A stretch of DNA of 46,191 nucleotides, taken from assembly GCA_026981865.1 (NCBI GenBank), contig JALSIA010000196.1:1-46191 (forward strand), in the 5' to 3' direction. Origin of the DNA: Thermaceae bacterium. GTDB lineage: Bacteria; Deinococcota; Deinococci; Deinococcales; Marinithermaceae. Within the stretch, counting starts at the first letter, position 1. Each line of letters starts with the position of its first letter. The position numbers and the translations under genes were made by a program. The notes under the pieces are model-generated. The model made no database searches, had not been told where the DNA came from, and saw only the letters and a program-made list of their open reading frames with translations. Below, piece by piece: positions 23,383 through 33,308 of this stretch.

Positions 23383-24357
23383 CTAGTAGTCGAGCAGCTT
23401 CTTGGCGGCGCCTAAGATCCGCGTCACCGTGGGCATGTAGAGCTTGTCCTGAGCGTAGGGGTAGGGGGTGTCGAAGCCGGTGACCCGCGCCGGCGGGGCC
23501 TCGAGCTGGTCGAGCACCTCCTCGGCGATCGTCGCCGCCACCTCGCTGGCGAAGCTGGCGTGGCGGGGGGCGTCGGAGACGATCATGACGCGGCCGGTCT
23601 TGCTTACCGCCTCGAGCACCGCCTCCTTGTCCCACGGCATCAGGCTGCGCAGGTCGAGCACTTCGGGGTGCACGCCCACCTTTTCCAGCTCGTCCGCGGC
23701 CTGCAGCACCTCGGGGGCCACGGGCCCGTAGTAGACGATCGTGAGGTCCGAGCCCTGGCGGCGGGTGACGGCCTGGCCCAGGGGGATGGTGTAGTCCTCG
23801 TCCGGCACTTCTTCCTTTACCGCGCGGTAGAGGCGCTTGGGCTCGAGGAAGACGACCGGGTCGTCGTCGCGGATCGCGGTCTTGAGCAGCCCCTTGGCGT
23901 CGTAGGGGGTGCTGACGGCCACCACCTTGAGGCCGGCGGTGTGCACGAAGTGGGCCTCGGGGCTCTGGGAGTGGTGGTGCCCGCCCTTGACGCCGCCCCC
24001 CGAGGGCATGCGCACCACCATGGGGGCGGTGAACTGCGCGCCCGAGCGGTAACGCAGCTTGGCCGCCTGGCTGACGAGCTGGTCGAAGCCGGGGAAGACG
24101 TAGTCGGCGAACTGGATCTCGGCGACCGGGCGCAGTCCGTGGGCGGCCATGCCTACGGCGGCGCCGATGATTGCCGCCTCCGAAAGCGGGGTGTCGATCA
24201 CCCGGTCGGGGCCGTACTTCTGCTGCAGGCCTTCGGTGGCCAGGAAGACGCCGCCGCGCTTGCCGACGTCCTCACCCAGCACCACCACCGCGTCGTCGCG
24301 CGCCATCTCTTCGTCGAGCGTGCGTGCGATCGCCTGCACGAGGGTCATCGTGGCCAT
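23383..24357 (-). CDS. 2-oxoisovalerate dehydrogenase E1 beta subunit
   Basis: 324-aa E1 beta chain that completes the ThDP site with E1 alpha. Typical segments are [80 protein letters not shown] and [24 protein letters not shown]. The version of the blocks ([17 protein letters not shown]) agrees with branched-chain and pyruvate E1 beta proteins. ATG follows GGGAGGTAACC, 14 bases past the E1alpha stop. Confidence 0.92.
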   Translation of the reverse strand: MATMTLVQAIARTLDEEMARDDAVVVLGEDVGKRGGVFLATEGLQQKYGPDRVIDTPLSEAAIIGAAVGMAAHGLRPVAEIQFADYVFPGFDQLVSQAAKLRYRSGAQFTAPMVVRMPSGGGVKGGHHHSQSPEAHFVHTAGLKVVAVSTPYDAKGLLKTAIRDDDPVVFLEPKRLYRAVKEEVPDEDYTIPLGQAVTRRQGSDLTIVYYGPVAPEVLQAADELEKVGVHPEVLDLRSLMPWDKEAVLEAVSKTGRVMIVSDAPRHASFASEVAATIAEEVLDQLEAPPARVTGFDTPYPYAQDKLYMPTVTRILGAAKKLLDY

Positions 24358-24370
24358 GGTTACCTCCCGG

Positions 24371-25495
<1,125 letters not shown>

Positions 25496-25588
25496 TCAGG
25501 GGCGTAAAAAACCCCGGCCACGGCCGGGGGCGGTCCGCCACGGCGTACCGATAATCACTAGCGCGAGAGCGTTTTCGCGGTTTGGCAT
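25496..25588 (-). CDS. Leader peptide with Leu/Val/Ile codons upstream of the bkd operon
   Basis: A 30-codon frame on the minus strand, ATG 25588 to TGA 25496, preceded by a GGGGTAGAG ribosome site and a TATAAT box. The peptide opens MPNRENA and then has codons for LALVII at positions 8-13 (CTC GCG CTA GTG ATT ATC), so five of six are branched-chain residues covering all three amino acids. The last third (PGRGRGF) is read through the intrinsic terminator, and the stop lies 15 bases before the E1alpha ATG. This is the arrangement of ribosome-mediated attenuation known from ilv/leu operons. The peptide itself probably has no other function. Confidence 0.75.
   Translation of the reverse strand: MPNRENALALVIIGTPWRTAPGRGRGFLRP
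25506..25529 (-). terminator. Attenuator terminator in the bkd leader
   Basis: On the minus strand CCCCGGCC-GT-GGCCGGGG is followed at once by six Ts, a textbook rho-independent terminator. It lies inside the leader peptide frame and upstream of all four bkd structural genes, so full transcription needs read-through. A competing upstream stem (GGT..CGCC-GT-GGCG..ACC) precedes it, but no unambiguous antiterminator was found by eye. Confidence 0.85.
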
Positions 25589-25607
25589 CTCTACCCCTTT
25601 GGGCTCC

Positions 25608-25613
25608 ATTATA
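25608..25613 (-). promoter_or_regulatory. -10 element of the bkd leader promoter
   Basis: A perfect TATAAT on the minus strand, 19 bases upstream of the leader ATG. The -35 zone, overlapping the rlmH ribosome site on the other strand, has no good TTGACA match. The leader RNA would start at about 25600. Confidence 0.6.
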
Positions 25614-25637
25614 AACTACCCGGCGGGGAGGCCGATT

Positions 25638-26072
25638 GTGCGCTGGCGCATCGTTGGGGTGGGCAAACCCAAACTGGCCTACGCCCGCGAGGGCGTGCGT
25701 CTTTACCTCGAGCGGCTCGCGCCGATGGCCCGGGTGGAAACGGTCTTCGTCCGCCCCGGCCGCCGCGAGGCTGCGGCGCTGCTCGAGGCCAGCGAGGGCT
25801 GGTACCGCGTCGTCCTCGACGAGCGGGGCCGGACCCTGCGCTCGCACGAGCTGGCCGAGCGGATCACGGCCCTGGAGCTGCGGGGGGTGGGGAAGGCGGC
25901 CCTGATCGTGGGCGGGGCCGAGGGGTTGGCACCGCAGGTGCGCGCCGCCGCCGACTGGGTCTGGAGCCTCTCGCCGCTCACCCTGCAGCACGAACTCGCC
26001 CTGCTGGTCGCACTGGAACAGCTCTACCGGGCTTATACGATTAAGAGAGGATCGGCCTATCACCGCGAATAA
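25638..26072 (+). CDS. rlmH: 23S rRNA (pseudouridine1915-N3)-methyltransferase RlmH
   Basis: SPOUT-fold methyltransferase (144 aa; usual 150-160) that acts on helix 69 of 23S rRNA in the assembled ribosome. The N-terminal MRWRIVGVGKPKLAYAREG and the C-terminal knot ALIVGGAEGLAPQVRAAADWVWSLSP, TLQHELALLVALEQLYRAYTI, GSAYHRE are diagnostic. Start is GTG 25638, seven bases after GGGGAGG; the frame is open to 25446 but that stretch covers the bkd leader on the other strand. Divergent from bkd. Confidence 0.92.
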   Translation: MRWRIVGVGKPKLAYAREGVRLYLERLAPMARVETVFVRPGRREAAALLEASEGWYRVVLDERGRTLRSHELAERITALELRGVGKAALIVGGAEGLAPQVRAAADWVWSLSPLTLQHELALLVALEQLYRAYTIKRGSAYHRE

Positions 26073-26135
26073 GAAAAGCAATGACGCCAGATATACTGGA
26101 ACAATAGGTGAAACTGGTACCGTCCCACGTTGCGG

Positions 26136-26141
26136 TATACT
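26136..26141 (+). promoter_or_regulatory. -10 of a leaderless promoter for the HxlR-type gene
   Basis: TATACT is followed by six bases and then the GTG at 26148, so transcription would start at the start codon. No clear -35 is present. The octamer TATACTGG occurs again at 26093-26100, 43 bases upstream, within CCAG-atata-CTGG, and may be a second promoter or regulator site. Confidence 0.55.
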
Positions 26142-26147
26142 GGACGG

Positions 26148-26450
26148 GTGAACGTCATGACGAGCGAACCAATCGAGACGGCGCTGGCCTTGTTGGGGCG
26201 CCAGGGGACGTACCGCGTGCTGCGCGCGCTGCTCGACGGACCGATGCGTTTCGGAGAGTTGCAAGGGGTCACGCGGTTGCTGCCCCGAACGCTATCGCTG
26301 CGCTTGAAGGAGATGGACGCCATGGGCTGGGTCGTGCGTGAACAGTTCGCCGAGGTGCCGCCGCGGGTGGAGTACCGCCTCACCCCGGCCGCCGTGGCTC
26401 TGGAGCCCTTGCTGCGGGCCGTCGAAGCTTGGGCGGAAGAGCACGCCTGA
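26148..26450 (+). CDS. HxlR-family winged-helix transcriptional regulator
   Basis: Small DNA-binding protein (100 aa; HxlR family is 100-130). The winged helix reads LLGRQGTYRVLRALLDGPMRFGELQGVTRLLPRTLSLRLKEMDAMGWVVRE, then the wing VPPRVEYRLTPAAVALEPLLRAVEAWAEEHA. The N-terminal Cys that many redox-type HxlR proteins carry is absent. GTG 26148 is preferred because it lies six bases after TATACT (leaderless); an internal ATG at 26157 with GGGTGA before it is the alternative. Its target is unknown; it stands alone between rlmH and groEL. Confidence 0.82.
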   Translation: MNVMTSEPIETALALLGRQGTYRVLRALLDGPMRFGELQGVTRLLPRTLSLRLKEMDAMGWVVREQFAEVPPRVEYRLTPAAVALEPLLRAVEAWAEEHA

Positions 26451-26460
26451 AGGGCATAAC

Positions 26461-26492
26461 GAACGCGCGCGGCCCCGGGGCCGCGCGCGTTC
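26461..26492. terminator. Bidirectional terminator palindrome
   Basis: A 32-bp perfect palindrome (GAACGCGCGCGGCCCC and its complement) sits between the convergent HxlR gene and groEL. It is followed by CGCGTAAAGCGCGTTTTA, giving a short T-run for the plus strand. It would form a very stable hairpin in both transcripts. Confidence 0.75.
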
Positions 26493-26507
26493 CGCGTAAA
26501 GCGCGTT

Positions 26508-28142
<1,635 letters not shown>

Positions 28143-28151
28143 CTACCTCCC

Positions 28152-28460
28152 TTATTTCTCGACGACCGCGAGCAGGTCGCGCTCGGACAGGATGATGTAC
28201 TCCTCGCCGTCGATCTCGATCTCGGTGCCGCCGTACTTGGCGAAGACGACGATGTCGCCCTCCTTCACCTCGAGCGGAACGCGCTCGCCGTTGTCGAGCA
28301 GCTTGCCGCTGCCCACGGCGATCACCTTGCCGCGCTGGGGCTTCTCCTTGGCGGTGTCGGGCAGCACGATGCCGCCCTTGGTGGTCACTTCTTCCTCGAT
28401 GGGCTCAACCACGACCCGGTCTGCTAGGGGTTTGATCATTACCTTGACCTCCGATGCCAT
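28152..28460 (-). CDS. groES: Co-chaperonin GroES
   Basis: GroES (102 aa). ATG 28460 follows GGGAGGCAATC and gives [21 protein letters not shown]; the frame is open nine codons further but without a ribosome site. [23 protein letters not shown] carries the mobile-loop region that binds GroEL, and [25 protein letters not shown] the conserved barrel strands. Transcribed with groEL from the promoter at 28518-28546, under the CIRCE-like operator. Confidence 0.95.
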   Translation of the reverse strand: MASEVKVMIKPLADRVVVEPIEEEVTTKGGIVLPDTAKEKPQRGKVIAVGSGKLLDNGERVPLEVKEGDIVVFAKYGGTEIEIDGEEYIILSERDLLAVVEK

Positions 28461-28480
28461 GATTGCCTCCCTTCGCCCCT

Positions 28481-28507
28481 TTGACACTTAGGGGTCCAGA
28501 GTGTCAA
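28481..28507. promoter_or_regulatory. CIRCE-like operator of groESL
   Basis: A 27-bp inverted repeat of the CIRCE layout: TTGACACTt, nine-base spacer, gAGTGTCAA (8-bp perfect arms). The classical CIRCE arm is TTAGCACTC, so this differs at three arm positions (GAC for AGC) but keeps the 9-9-9 geometry. It lies right after the predicted transcription start, where HrcA acts in other bacteria. HrcA control is inferred. Confidence 0.65.
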
Positions 28508-28517
28508 TCCACCGCAC

Positions 28518-28546
28518 ATTATGGGGGGCGCGGCGGAGGCTGTCAA
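28518..28546 (-). promoter_or_regulatory. groESL promoter
   Basis: On the minus strand TTGACA (28541-28546), a 17-bp spacer and CATAAT (28518-28523): five of six at -10 and a perfect -35. The start would be near 28511, just upstream of the CIRCE-like repeat. Confidence 0.8.
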
Positions 28547-28590
28547 CCCCGTACCCGCGTTTGCCTACAAGCAAGTTGAGCGGGTGATTG

Positions 28591-29367
28591 TCAACCCCGG
28601 CGCTGCTGGCGCATTCCCTCGTAGAGCAGGAGCGCGGCGCTCACCGAGGCGTTCAGGCTGTCGGCGGCGCCCTCCATGGGGATGCGCACGATCAGGTCCG
28701 CCGCATCGAGCCAGCCCGGGGGCAGCCCCCGGTCTTCCGCCCCCACCGCGAAGGCCGTGGGCGCCGCCAGGTCGGCGTCCCAGTAGACCCGCTCGGCCGC
28801 GGGCGCGGCGGCGACGATCTGCAGGCCGCGTTCCCGCAGCCAGGCCCGCGCCGCCCCGTGGTCCACCGTCGCCAGCGGCAGCGTGAATACCGTCCCGGTG
28901 CTGGCCCGGATCACGTTGGGGTTCTCCGGATCCACCCCCCGGCCCACCACCAGCACCGCGTCCGCGCCGCTGGCGTCGGCGCTGCGCAGCATGGCCCCGA
29001 GGTTGCCGGGCTTTTCGATCTCCACGGCCACCAGCACCCGCCGCGGACGCGCCGGCAGGTCTTCGAGGCGGCGCGCCGGACGTTCGAAGACGCCGATAAG
29101 CGCCGGCGGGTTCTCGCGGTAGCTGACCTTGCGCATGGCCGCCTCCGAAAGTTCATAGACCGGCGCAGCGGCGAGCAGCGCCGCCTCTTCCGCGCCCGCC
29201 CGCTCGGGCCAGACGAGCCAGGCGTGGGGCCGGATCCCCGCCGCCCGCGCCCGCGCCGCCTCACGCGCGCCCTCCACCAGGAAGCGGCCCTGGTCCGACC
29301 GCCCTCGCCGGGTCTTGAGCTCCGCCCAGGCCCTGACCTTAGGGTTACGCGCGCTCGTGATCCGCAC
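28591..29367 (-). CDS. TrmH/SpoU-family RNA 2'-O-methyltransferase
   Basis: SPOUT methyltransferase of the TrmH/SpoU type (258 aa). An N-terminal substrate-binding domain (about 1-95, [36 protein letters not shown]) precedes the knot with motif 1 [22 protein letters not shown], motif 2 [12 protein letters not shown] and motif 3 [25 protein letters not shown]. Target rRNA or tRNA nucleotide unknown. GTG 29367 is the start: it lies six bases after TACAAT, fitting a leaderless transcript, and no ribosome site is present for any start nearby. Confidence 0.85.
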   Translation of the reverse strand: MRITSARNPKVRAWAELKTRRGRSDQGRFLVEGAREAARARAAGIRPHAWLVWPERAGAEEAALLAAAPVYELSEAAMRKVSYRENPPALIGVFERPARRLEDLPARPRRVLVAVEIEKPGNLGAMLRSADASGADAVLVVGRGVDPENPNVIRASTGTVFTLPLATVDHGAARAWLRERGLQIVAAAPAAERVYWDADLAAPTAFAVGAEDRGLPPGWLDAADLIVRIPMEGAADSLNASVSAALLLYEGMRQQRRG

Positions 29368-29373
29368 GGGTTC

Positions 29374-29379
29374 ATTGTA
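29374..29379 (-). promoter_or_regulatory. -10 of a leaderless promoter for the TrmH-family gene
   Basis: TACAAT on the minus strand ends six bases before GTG 29367, placing the transcription start on the start codon. This is the same spacing as at 26136-26148. Confidence 0.5.
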
Positions 29380-29443
29380 TGCTCCGCTGTGGCGTACGCC
29401 CTGGCGGCTGCGGGTATGCTGGGGAAAACGCAAAGGAGCGTCC

Positions 29444-30703
29444 ATGCCGCCTGCCAAACGACTGCGCGTACTGGGGATGATCCTCGCCGGAGGCCAGGGG
29501 AGCCGGCTCTACCCGCTGACCGCCAAGCGCTCGAAGCCCGCGGTGCCCTTCGGGGCCAAGTACCGGATCATCGACTTCGTGCTCAACAACTTCATGAACT
29601 CGGGCATCTACTCGGTCTACGTGCTCATCCAGTACAAGGCGCAGTCGCTGACCGAGCACATCCAGCGCTACTGGCGCTTCGGCGCGTTTCTGGACGATCA
29701 CTTCATCATCCTCGTGCCGGCGCAGATGTACCGCTACGAGGAGCTGGGGCCCGTCTGGTACCGCGGCACCGCCGACGCCATCTACCAGAACCTGCACCTG
29801 ATCGACAACAACGAGCCCGAGGTGGTGGCCGTCTTCGGCGGCGACCACATCTACAAGATGAACATCCGCCACATGGTGGACTTCCACCAGGACGTGGCCG
29901 CCGACGTGACCATCGCCGCCTACACCGTGCCCATCGAGGAGGCGAGCCGCTTCGGGGTCATTCAGGTGGACGAGCAGTGGCGCATCGTGGACTTCCAGGA
30001 GAAGCCGGAGCATCCGAAGCCCATCCCTGGACGCCCCGGCGAGGCGCTGGTCTCGATGGGGAACTACCTGTTCGACAAGGAGCCGCTGGTCGAGCTGCTC
30101 GAGCGCGACGGCAAGGACCCCGAGTCGTCCCACGACTTCGGTAAGGACGTGCTGCCCGCGGCGCTGGCGGGCGGGCTGCGGCTCTTCGCCTACGACTTCC
30201 AGAGCAACCCCATTCCCGGCGCGGAGGGCGCCAACACCTACTGGCGCGACGTGGGCACCCTCGACTCCTACTTCGAGGCCAACATGGACCTGGTCGCGGT
30301 GCTGCCGCAGTTCGACCTCTTCAACCCCGACTGGCCGCTGCGCACGGCCAACCTCTTCAGCCCGCCGGCCAAGTTCGTGCACGAGACCGGCGAGCGGGTG
30401 GGGCAGGCCTTCAACAGCCTGCTCGCGGGCGGCGTGATCGTCAGCGGCGGCACGGTGCGCGAGTCCGTGCTCTTCCGGCGGGTGCGCGTCAACTCGTACA
30501 GCCTGGTGGAGAACGCCGTCCTCTTCGACGACGTCGAGGTGGGGCGGCACGCCAAGATCAAGAACGCGGTGATCGACAAGAACGTCCGTATACCCGAGGG
30601 CCTCGAGATCGGGTACGATTTGGAAACCGACCGCGCGCGCGGCTTCACGGTGACCCCCGGCGGGGTGGTGGTGGTGCCCAAGGGGTATCGGTTCGACCTA
30701 TGA
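29444..30703 (+). CDS. glgC: Glucose-1-phosphate adenylyltransferase
   Basis: ADP-glucose pyrophosphorylase (419 aa), the committing step of bacterial glycogen synthesis. N-terminal nucleotidyl-transfer loop [55 protein letters not shown] and [14 protein letters not shown] (catalytic Asp), SMGNYLF and YWRDVGT for sugar phosphate binding, then a left-handed beta-helix ([39 protein letters not shown]) of regulatory type. ATG 29444 follows AAAGGAGC. Stop overlaps the start of the SagB-like gene. Confidence 0.95.
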   Translation: MPPAKRLRVLGMILAGGQGSRLYPLTAKRSKPAVPFGAKYRIIDFVLNNFMNSGIYSVYVLIQYKAQSLTEHIQRYWRFGAFLDDHFIILVPAQMYRYEELGPVWYRGTADAIYQNLHLIDNNEPEVVAVFGGDHIYKMNIRHMVDFHQDVAADVTIAAYTVPIEEASRFGVIQVDEQWRIVDFQEKPEHPKPIPGRPGEALVSMGNYLFDKEPLVELLERDGKDPESSHDFGKDVLPAALAGGLRLFAYDFQSNPIPGAEGANTYWRDVGTLDSYFEANMDLVAVLPQFDLFNPDWPLRTANLFSPPAKFVHETGERVGQAFNSLLAGGVIVSGGTVRESVLFRRVRVNSYSLVENAVLFDDVEVGRHAKIKNAVIDKNVRIPEGLEIGYDLETDRARGFTVTPGGVVVVPKGYRFDL

Positions 30704-31398
30704 AGAAGAAAGACTTCGGACACGCGTTTCTGGCCTACACCCGGCTGAGCCCCGGGCAGGCGTTGCCCGGGAACGGACCGCGCGTGCCCACGGCCAAGGT
30801 ATACGCGAGTCCGCTCGAGACCGTGGACCTGCCCGAGGCGCGCAAGAGCGGGGGACCACAGACCTGGCGGCTGATGGCGCAGCTGCGGGCGCAGACCCCG
30901 GAGCTGGAGCTGACCCTCACCCCCGGCGATTTGGCGCAGATGCTGCTGCCGCTTTCGGACCGCGACGGGCGCCGGGGCTACCTCTCGAGCGCCGGGGCGT
31001 ACCCGGTCGAGGCCTACCTGGTGGTGCGAAGGGTGCAGGACACCTTCCCGGGCGTCTACCACTACGCGGTCAAGGCCCATCAGCTCGAGCAGATCGCCCC
31101 CTGCCCCGACTGGGCGGCCTGGGAGGCGGCGCTCGCGGATGCGGACGGCGTCGCCCACGCCGGCGTCTACCTGGTCCTTACCGCGGTGCCGGCGCGCAGC
31201 GTGGCGCGGCTGGGGCCGCGCGGCTATCGGCAGGCGCTTTTGGAGGCGGGCAAGGCCGCGCACGCCACCTTCACCGCGGCGGTGGCACTCGGCCTCGCCG
31301 CCCGCGAGGCCGAGTGGTTCTACGACGAAAGCGTGGCCCAGGTGCTGGGGCTGCCCGAGGGCGAATACCCGGTCGCGGTGGTCATCGTCGGGCGTTGA
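30700..31398 (+). CDS. SagB-like nitroreductase-fold FMN oxidoreductase
   Basis: 232-aa stand-alone protein of the SagB/nitroreductase superfamily. The FMN-binding segment [18 protein letters not shown] and the pattern [13 protein letters not shown] are those of SagB-type dehydrogenases, as is the C-terminal [44 protein letters not shown]. SagB proteins in gene clusters oxidise azolines in thiazole/oxazole peptides, but no precursor peptide or cyclodehydratase is nearby, so this is more likely a general flavin oxidoreductase. ATGA overlap with glgC shows co-translation; the link to glycogen is unexplained. Confidence 0.75.
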   Translation: MKKKDFGHAFLAYTRLSPGQALPGNGPRVPTAKVYASPLETVDLPEARKSGGPQTWRLMAQLRAQTPELELTLTPGDLAQMLLPLSDRDGRRGYLSSAGAYPVEAYLVVRRVQDTFPGVYHYAVKAHQLEQIAPCPDWAAWEAALADADGVAHAGVYLVLTAVPARSVARLGPRGYRQALLEAGKAAHATFTAAVALGLAAREAEWFYDESVAQVLGLPEGEYPVAVVIVGR

Positions 31399-31784
31399 TG
31401 GATCCGGCGGGCGTCTTCGTCTACGGCAGCCTGCTGCCGGGCGCGCGCCACCACGCGGTGGCCCGCCGTGCGGGCCTGGTGCGGCGCACCCCCGCGCGGC
31501 TCGAGGGGTACCGGCTCTATGCGCTGCCCGCCGGGTACCCCGTGGCGGTTCCGGGGACGGGGGCGGTAGAAGGGGAGCTTTTCGAGTTCCGCAACCTCGA
31601 GGCCGCGCTGCGCGCCCTCGACCGCTTCGAGGACGAGGGCGGGCTCTACCGCCGGGTCGCCGTTGTCGTAAGGACGCCCGCCGGGATGCGGCGGGCGTGG
31701 GCCTACGCGGCGGACGCCGCGGCGGCGACGCGCCGCGGCGGGGTGCCGTGGCCTAGCGGGCGCTGGCGGGGACGGCGCGCTTGA
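31398..31784 (+). CDS. Gamma-glutamylcyclotransferase-fold (AIG2-like) protein
   Basis: 128-aa protein. The start VFVYGSLLPGARHHAVARRAG contains the YGSL motif of the GGCT/AIG2 fold, and DRFEDEGGLYRRVAVVV carries the acidic residue (the Glu of the FE(D/G) motif) and the Tyr-x-Arg typical of the active site; GELFEF precedes it. Substrate not predictable. ATG overlaps the SagB-like stop (TGATG). The last 32 bases overlap the end of the convergent gene at 31753-32049. Confidence 0.78.
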   Translation: MDPAGVFVYGSLLPGARHHAVARRAGLVRRTPARLEGYRLYALPAGYPVAVPGTGAVEGELFEFRNLEAALRALDRFEDEGGLYRRVAVVVRTPAGMRRAWAYAADAAAATRRGGVPWPSGRWRGRRA

Positions 31785-32049
31785 ACGCGCGCGGGTTGAG
31801 GAAGCGGATCCAGCGGGGGCGCGGGTGGTAGGCGCGGCGGTAGGCCTCGAGGGCCTCGAGCCCGAGGGTGAGGCGGGCCGCCTGGGGATGCCCGGCCGCC
31901 TGCAGGCGCGCGAGCGCCGCCTTGATCTCGTCTTCGAGCCGGTCGAGGCCGGCGCGCCCCTCGCGGTTGTCCACCTCGATGAGCAGGTTCAACATGGCGG
32001 CGGGCAGGGCCTGGGGCGGGGTGCGAAAGAGGCGCTGGATTCTTTTCAT
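31753..32049 (-). CDS. Small unknown protein divergent from ddrO
   Basis: 98-aa protein I do not recognise; no signal peptide or membrane helix. It is basic at both ends (MKRIQRLFRTPP; PRAFKRAVPASAR) with a helical Leu/Ala/Glu-rich middle (MLNLLIEVDNREGRAGL, DEIKAALARLQAAG, LTLGLEALEAYRRAYHPRPR). ATG 32049 follows GGGAGG at nine bases; a TTG three codons upstream is too close to the ribosome site. Its promoter (CATAAT 32069-32074, TTACCA 32092-32097, 17-bp spacer) is overlapped by the RDRM-like palindrome, so it is a candidate DdrO-regulated gene. It overlaps the end of the GGCT-fold gene by 32 bases. Confidence 0.65.
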   Translation of the reverse strand: MKRIQRLFRTPPQALPAAMLNLLIEVDNREGRAGLDRLEDEIKAALARLQAAGHPQAARLTLGLEALEAYRRAYHPRPRWIRFLNPRAFKRAVPASAR

Positions 32050-32069
32050 CGTGAACAACCTCCCTGTGA

Positions 32070-32086
32070 TTATGACTGTACCATAA
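32070..32086. promoter_or_regulatory. RDRM-like palindrome (candidate DdrO operator)
   Basis: The 17-base site TTATGACTGTACCATAA keeps the TTATG-N7-CATAA frame of the Deinococcus radiation/desiccation response motif (consensus TTATGTCATTGACATAA). It lies 86 bases upstream of ddrO and over the divergent gene's promoter. Inner positions are not symmetric, so binding strength is open. Confidence 0.65.
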
Positions 32087-32096
32087 CGATATGGTA
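32079..32096. promoter_or_regulatory. Second palindrome overlapping the RDRM-like site
   Basis: TACCATA-ACGA-TATGGTA has perfect 7-bp arms and shares eight bases with the RDRM-like site, which may give two alternative or cooperative operator registers. A third palindrome TACCGCGCGGTA is at 32139-32150. Confidence 0.5.
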
Positions 32097-32125
32097 AGCT
32101 GCAAGTATGAAGAGTGAATTACGTA

Positions 32126-32154
32126 TTGACCGTATCACTACCGCGCGGTACCCT
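32126..32154 (+). promoter_or_regulatory. Probable ddrO promoter
   Basis: TTGACC (32126-32131), 17-bp spacer, TACCCT (32149-32154), 17 bases before the ddrO ATG. The palindrome TACCGCGCGGTA (32139-32150) spans the spacer end and -10, so a repressor could act there. The -10 is weak (4/6). Confidence 0.5.
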
Positions 32155-32171
32155 AACGCTAAGGAGGTGCC

Positions 32172-32564
32172 ATGAAGCTGGCCGAGCGGTTTCGTGAGTT
32201 GCGCAAGGAGCGGGGCTGGCGGCTGAAGGACGTGGCCGAGGTCACGGGCCTCTCGATCCCTTACCTCTCCGACCTGGAGCGCGACCGCACCAACCCCAGC
32301 CTGGACACGCTGCGCACCCTTGCCGAGGCCTACGGGATGAGCGTGCACGACCTGATGGCCCCCGTCGATTTCTACGGCGAACGCACGCCCGCGGCACTGC
32401 CCCGGGGGCTGGCCGAGCTCCTGGAGGACCCGGTGCTGGGCGCGGAGATCACCCCCGACTGGGTGGAGACCCTCTCGCGTATCGAGCTGCGCGGCAAGCG
32501 GCCCGAGAACAAGCGCGACTGGTACGAGATCTACCTGCACCTAAGGCGCGTACTGGAGGGCTAG
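32172..32564 (+). CDS. ddrO: DdrO-like XRE repressor of the radiation/desiccation response
   Basis: 130-aa XRE protein, the same length as Deinococcus DdrO. The HTH domain (residues 1-66: [45 protein letters not shown]) is followed by a C-terminal dimerisation domain ([51 protein letters not shown]). The RIELRGKRP segment is highly characteristic: IrrE cleaves DdrO of D. deserti, as I recall, between Leu106 and Arg107, and those residues are Leu106-Arg107 here too. Strong ribosome site AAGGAGGTG. Three bases upstream of irrE, so repressor and its protease form one operon. Confidence 0.88.
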   Translation: MKLAERFRELRKERGWRLKDVAEVTGLSIPYLSDLERDRTNPSLDTLRTLAEAYGMSVHDLMAPVDFYGERTPAALPRGLAELLEDPVLGAEITPDWVETLSRIELRGKRPENKRDWYEIYLHLRRVLEG

Positions 32565-32567
32565 GCG

Positions 32568-33308
32568 ATGACGGCGGCCGAGACGCGGCGGCTGCGCGCG
32601 ACGCTGGAGGCGCGGGTGCTCGAGCGGGCGGCGGCCTTTCGTGAGCGGCACGCGCCGCTCACGCCCGACCGCATGGCCGCGGGCGTCGGTTTTCGCTGGC
32701 GCACCGCGGCGATCGCCGGCCGCGACGGCCTGCTCGACGCCGCGAGCGGCACGATCCTCGTCGCCGAGGGGCAGAGCCCGCGGCGCCAGCGCTTCACCCT
32801 GGCCCACGAGGTGATGCACCGGCTCATCGAACAGGACGGCGAGCTGCTCTCCGATCTGCACGAGGCCTACGAGGGGGCGGCGCTGGAGCGGGCGCTGGAG
32901 CGGCTTTGCAACCTGGGGGCGGCGGAGATGCTGCTGCCGCGTGCCGAGGTGGAGCGGGCGCTGGCGGCCGGCCCCAACCCGCGGCTCGTCTGGGAGCTGG
33001 CGGCGCGCTTCGCCGTGAGCGAACCGGCGGTGGCCGTGGCGCTCGTCGGGGCCCTGGGGCCGGGGGCGCTGGCGGCGGTCTTCGGGGGCGACCCGCTCGC
33101 CGTTTACTTCGCCTTCGGCACGGGAGCGCCAGCGCGGGGCACGGTCCTGCCGGCGGGACACCCGCTCGTCGCGGTGCGGTCGGCAGGGCTGCCCCACCGG
33201 GGGAGGCTCATGCTGCCCGGGGAGGTGCGCGTCGAGCGCGCCTGGGCGCGGCCCCGGCGCGGCCGCGTCTACCTGCTGGCCACCGGGGTGGGGGCCGCGG
33301 GTGGCTGA
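32568..33308 (+). CDS. irrE: IrrE/PprI-like ImmA-family metalloprotease
   Basis: 246-aa zinc protease. The gluzincin motif is FTLAHEVMHRLIE with H80, E81, H84, and Glu111 (ALERLCNLGAAEML) as third ligand, at the spacing known from Deinococcus IrrE. An HTH-like stretch (ARFAVSEPAVAVALV, about 150-165) and a C-terminal beta-rich part (residues 170-246) correspond to the IrrE HTH and GAF-like domains; the protein is shorter than D. radiodurans PprI. In Deinococcus it cleaves DdrO after DNA damage or zinc shock, releasing repair genes. A DdrO substrate with the same cleavage context is encoded just upstream. Overlaps the next gene's GTG. Confidence 0.85.
   Translation: MTAAETRRLRATLEARVLERAAAFRERHAPLTPDRMAAGVGFRWRTAAIAGRDGLLDAASGTILVAEGQSPRRQRFTLAHEVMHRLIEQDGELLSDLHEAYEGAALERALERLCNLGAAEMLLPRAEVERALAAGPNPRLVWELAARFAVSEPAVAVALVGALGPGALAAVFGGDPLAVYFAFGTGAPARGTVLPAGHPLVAVRSAGLPHRGRLMLPGEVRVERAWARPRRGRVYLLATGVGAAGG

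Larger units (their letters stand above)
32069..32097 (-). promoter_or_regulatory. Promoter of the divergent small gene
   Basis: CATAAT (32069-32074) and TTACCA (32092-32097) on the minus strand, 17-bp spacer. Both the RDRM-like site (32070-32086) and the second palindrome (32079-32096) lie inside it. Confidence 0.55.

Noticed and set aside
26461-26492. 32-bp palindrome as an operator or site-specific recombination site
   Set aside because: It lies between convergent gene ends and would make a perfect terminator hairpin; no other copy was seen.
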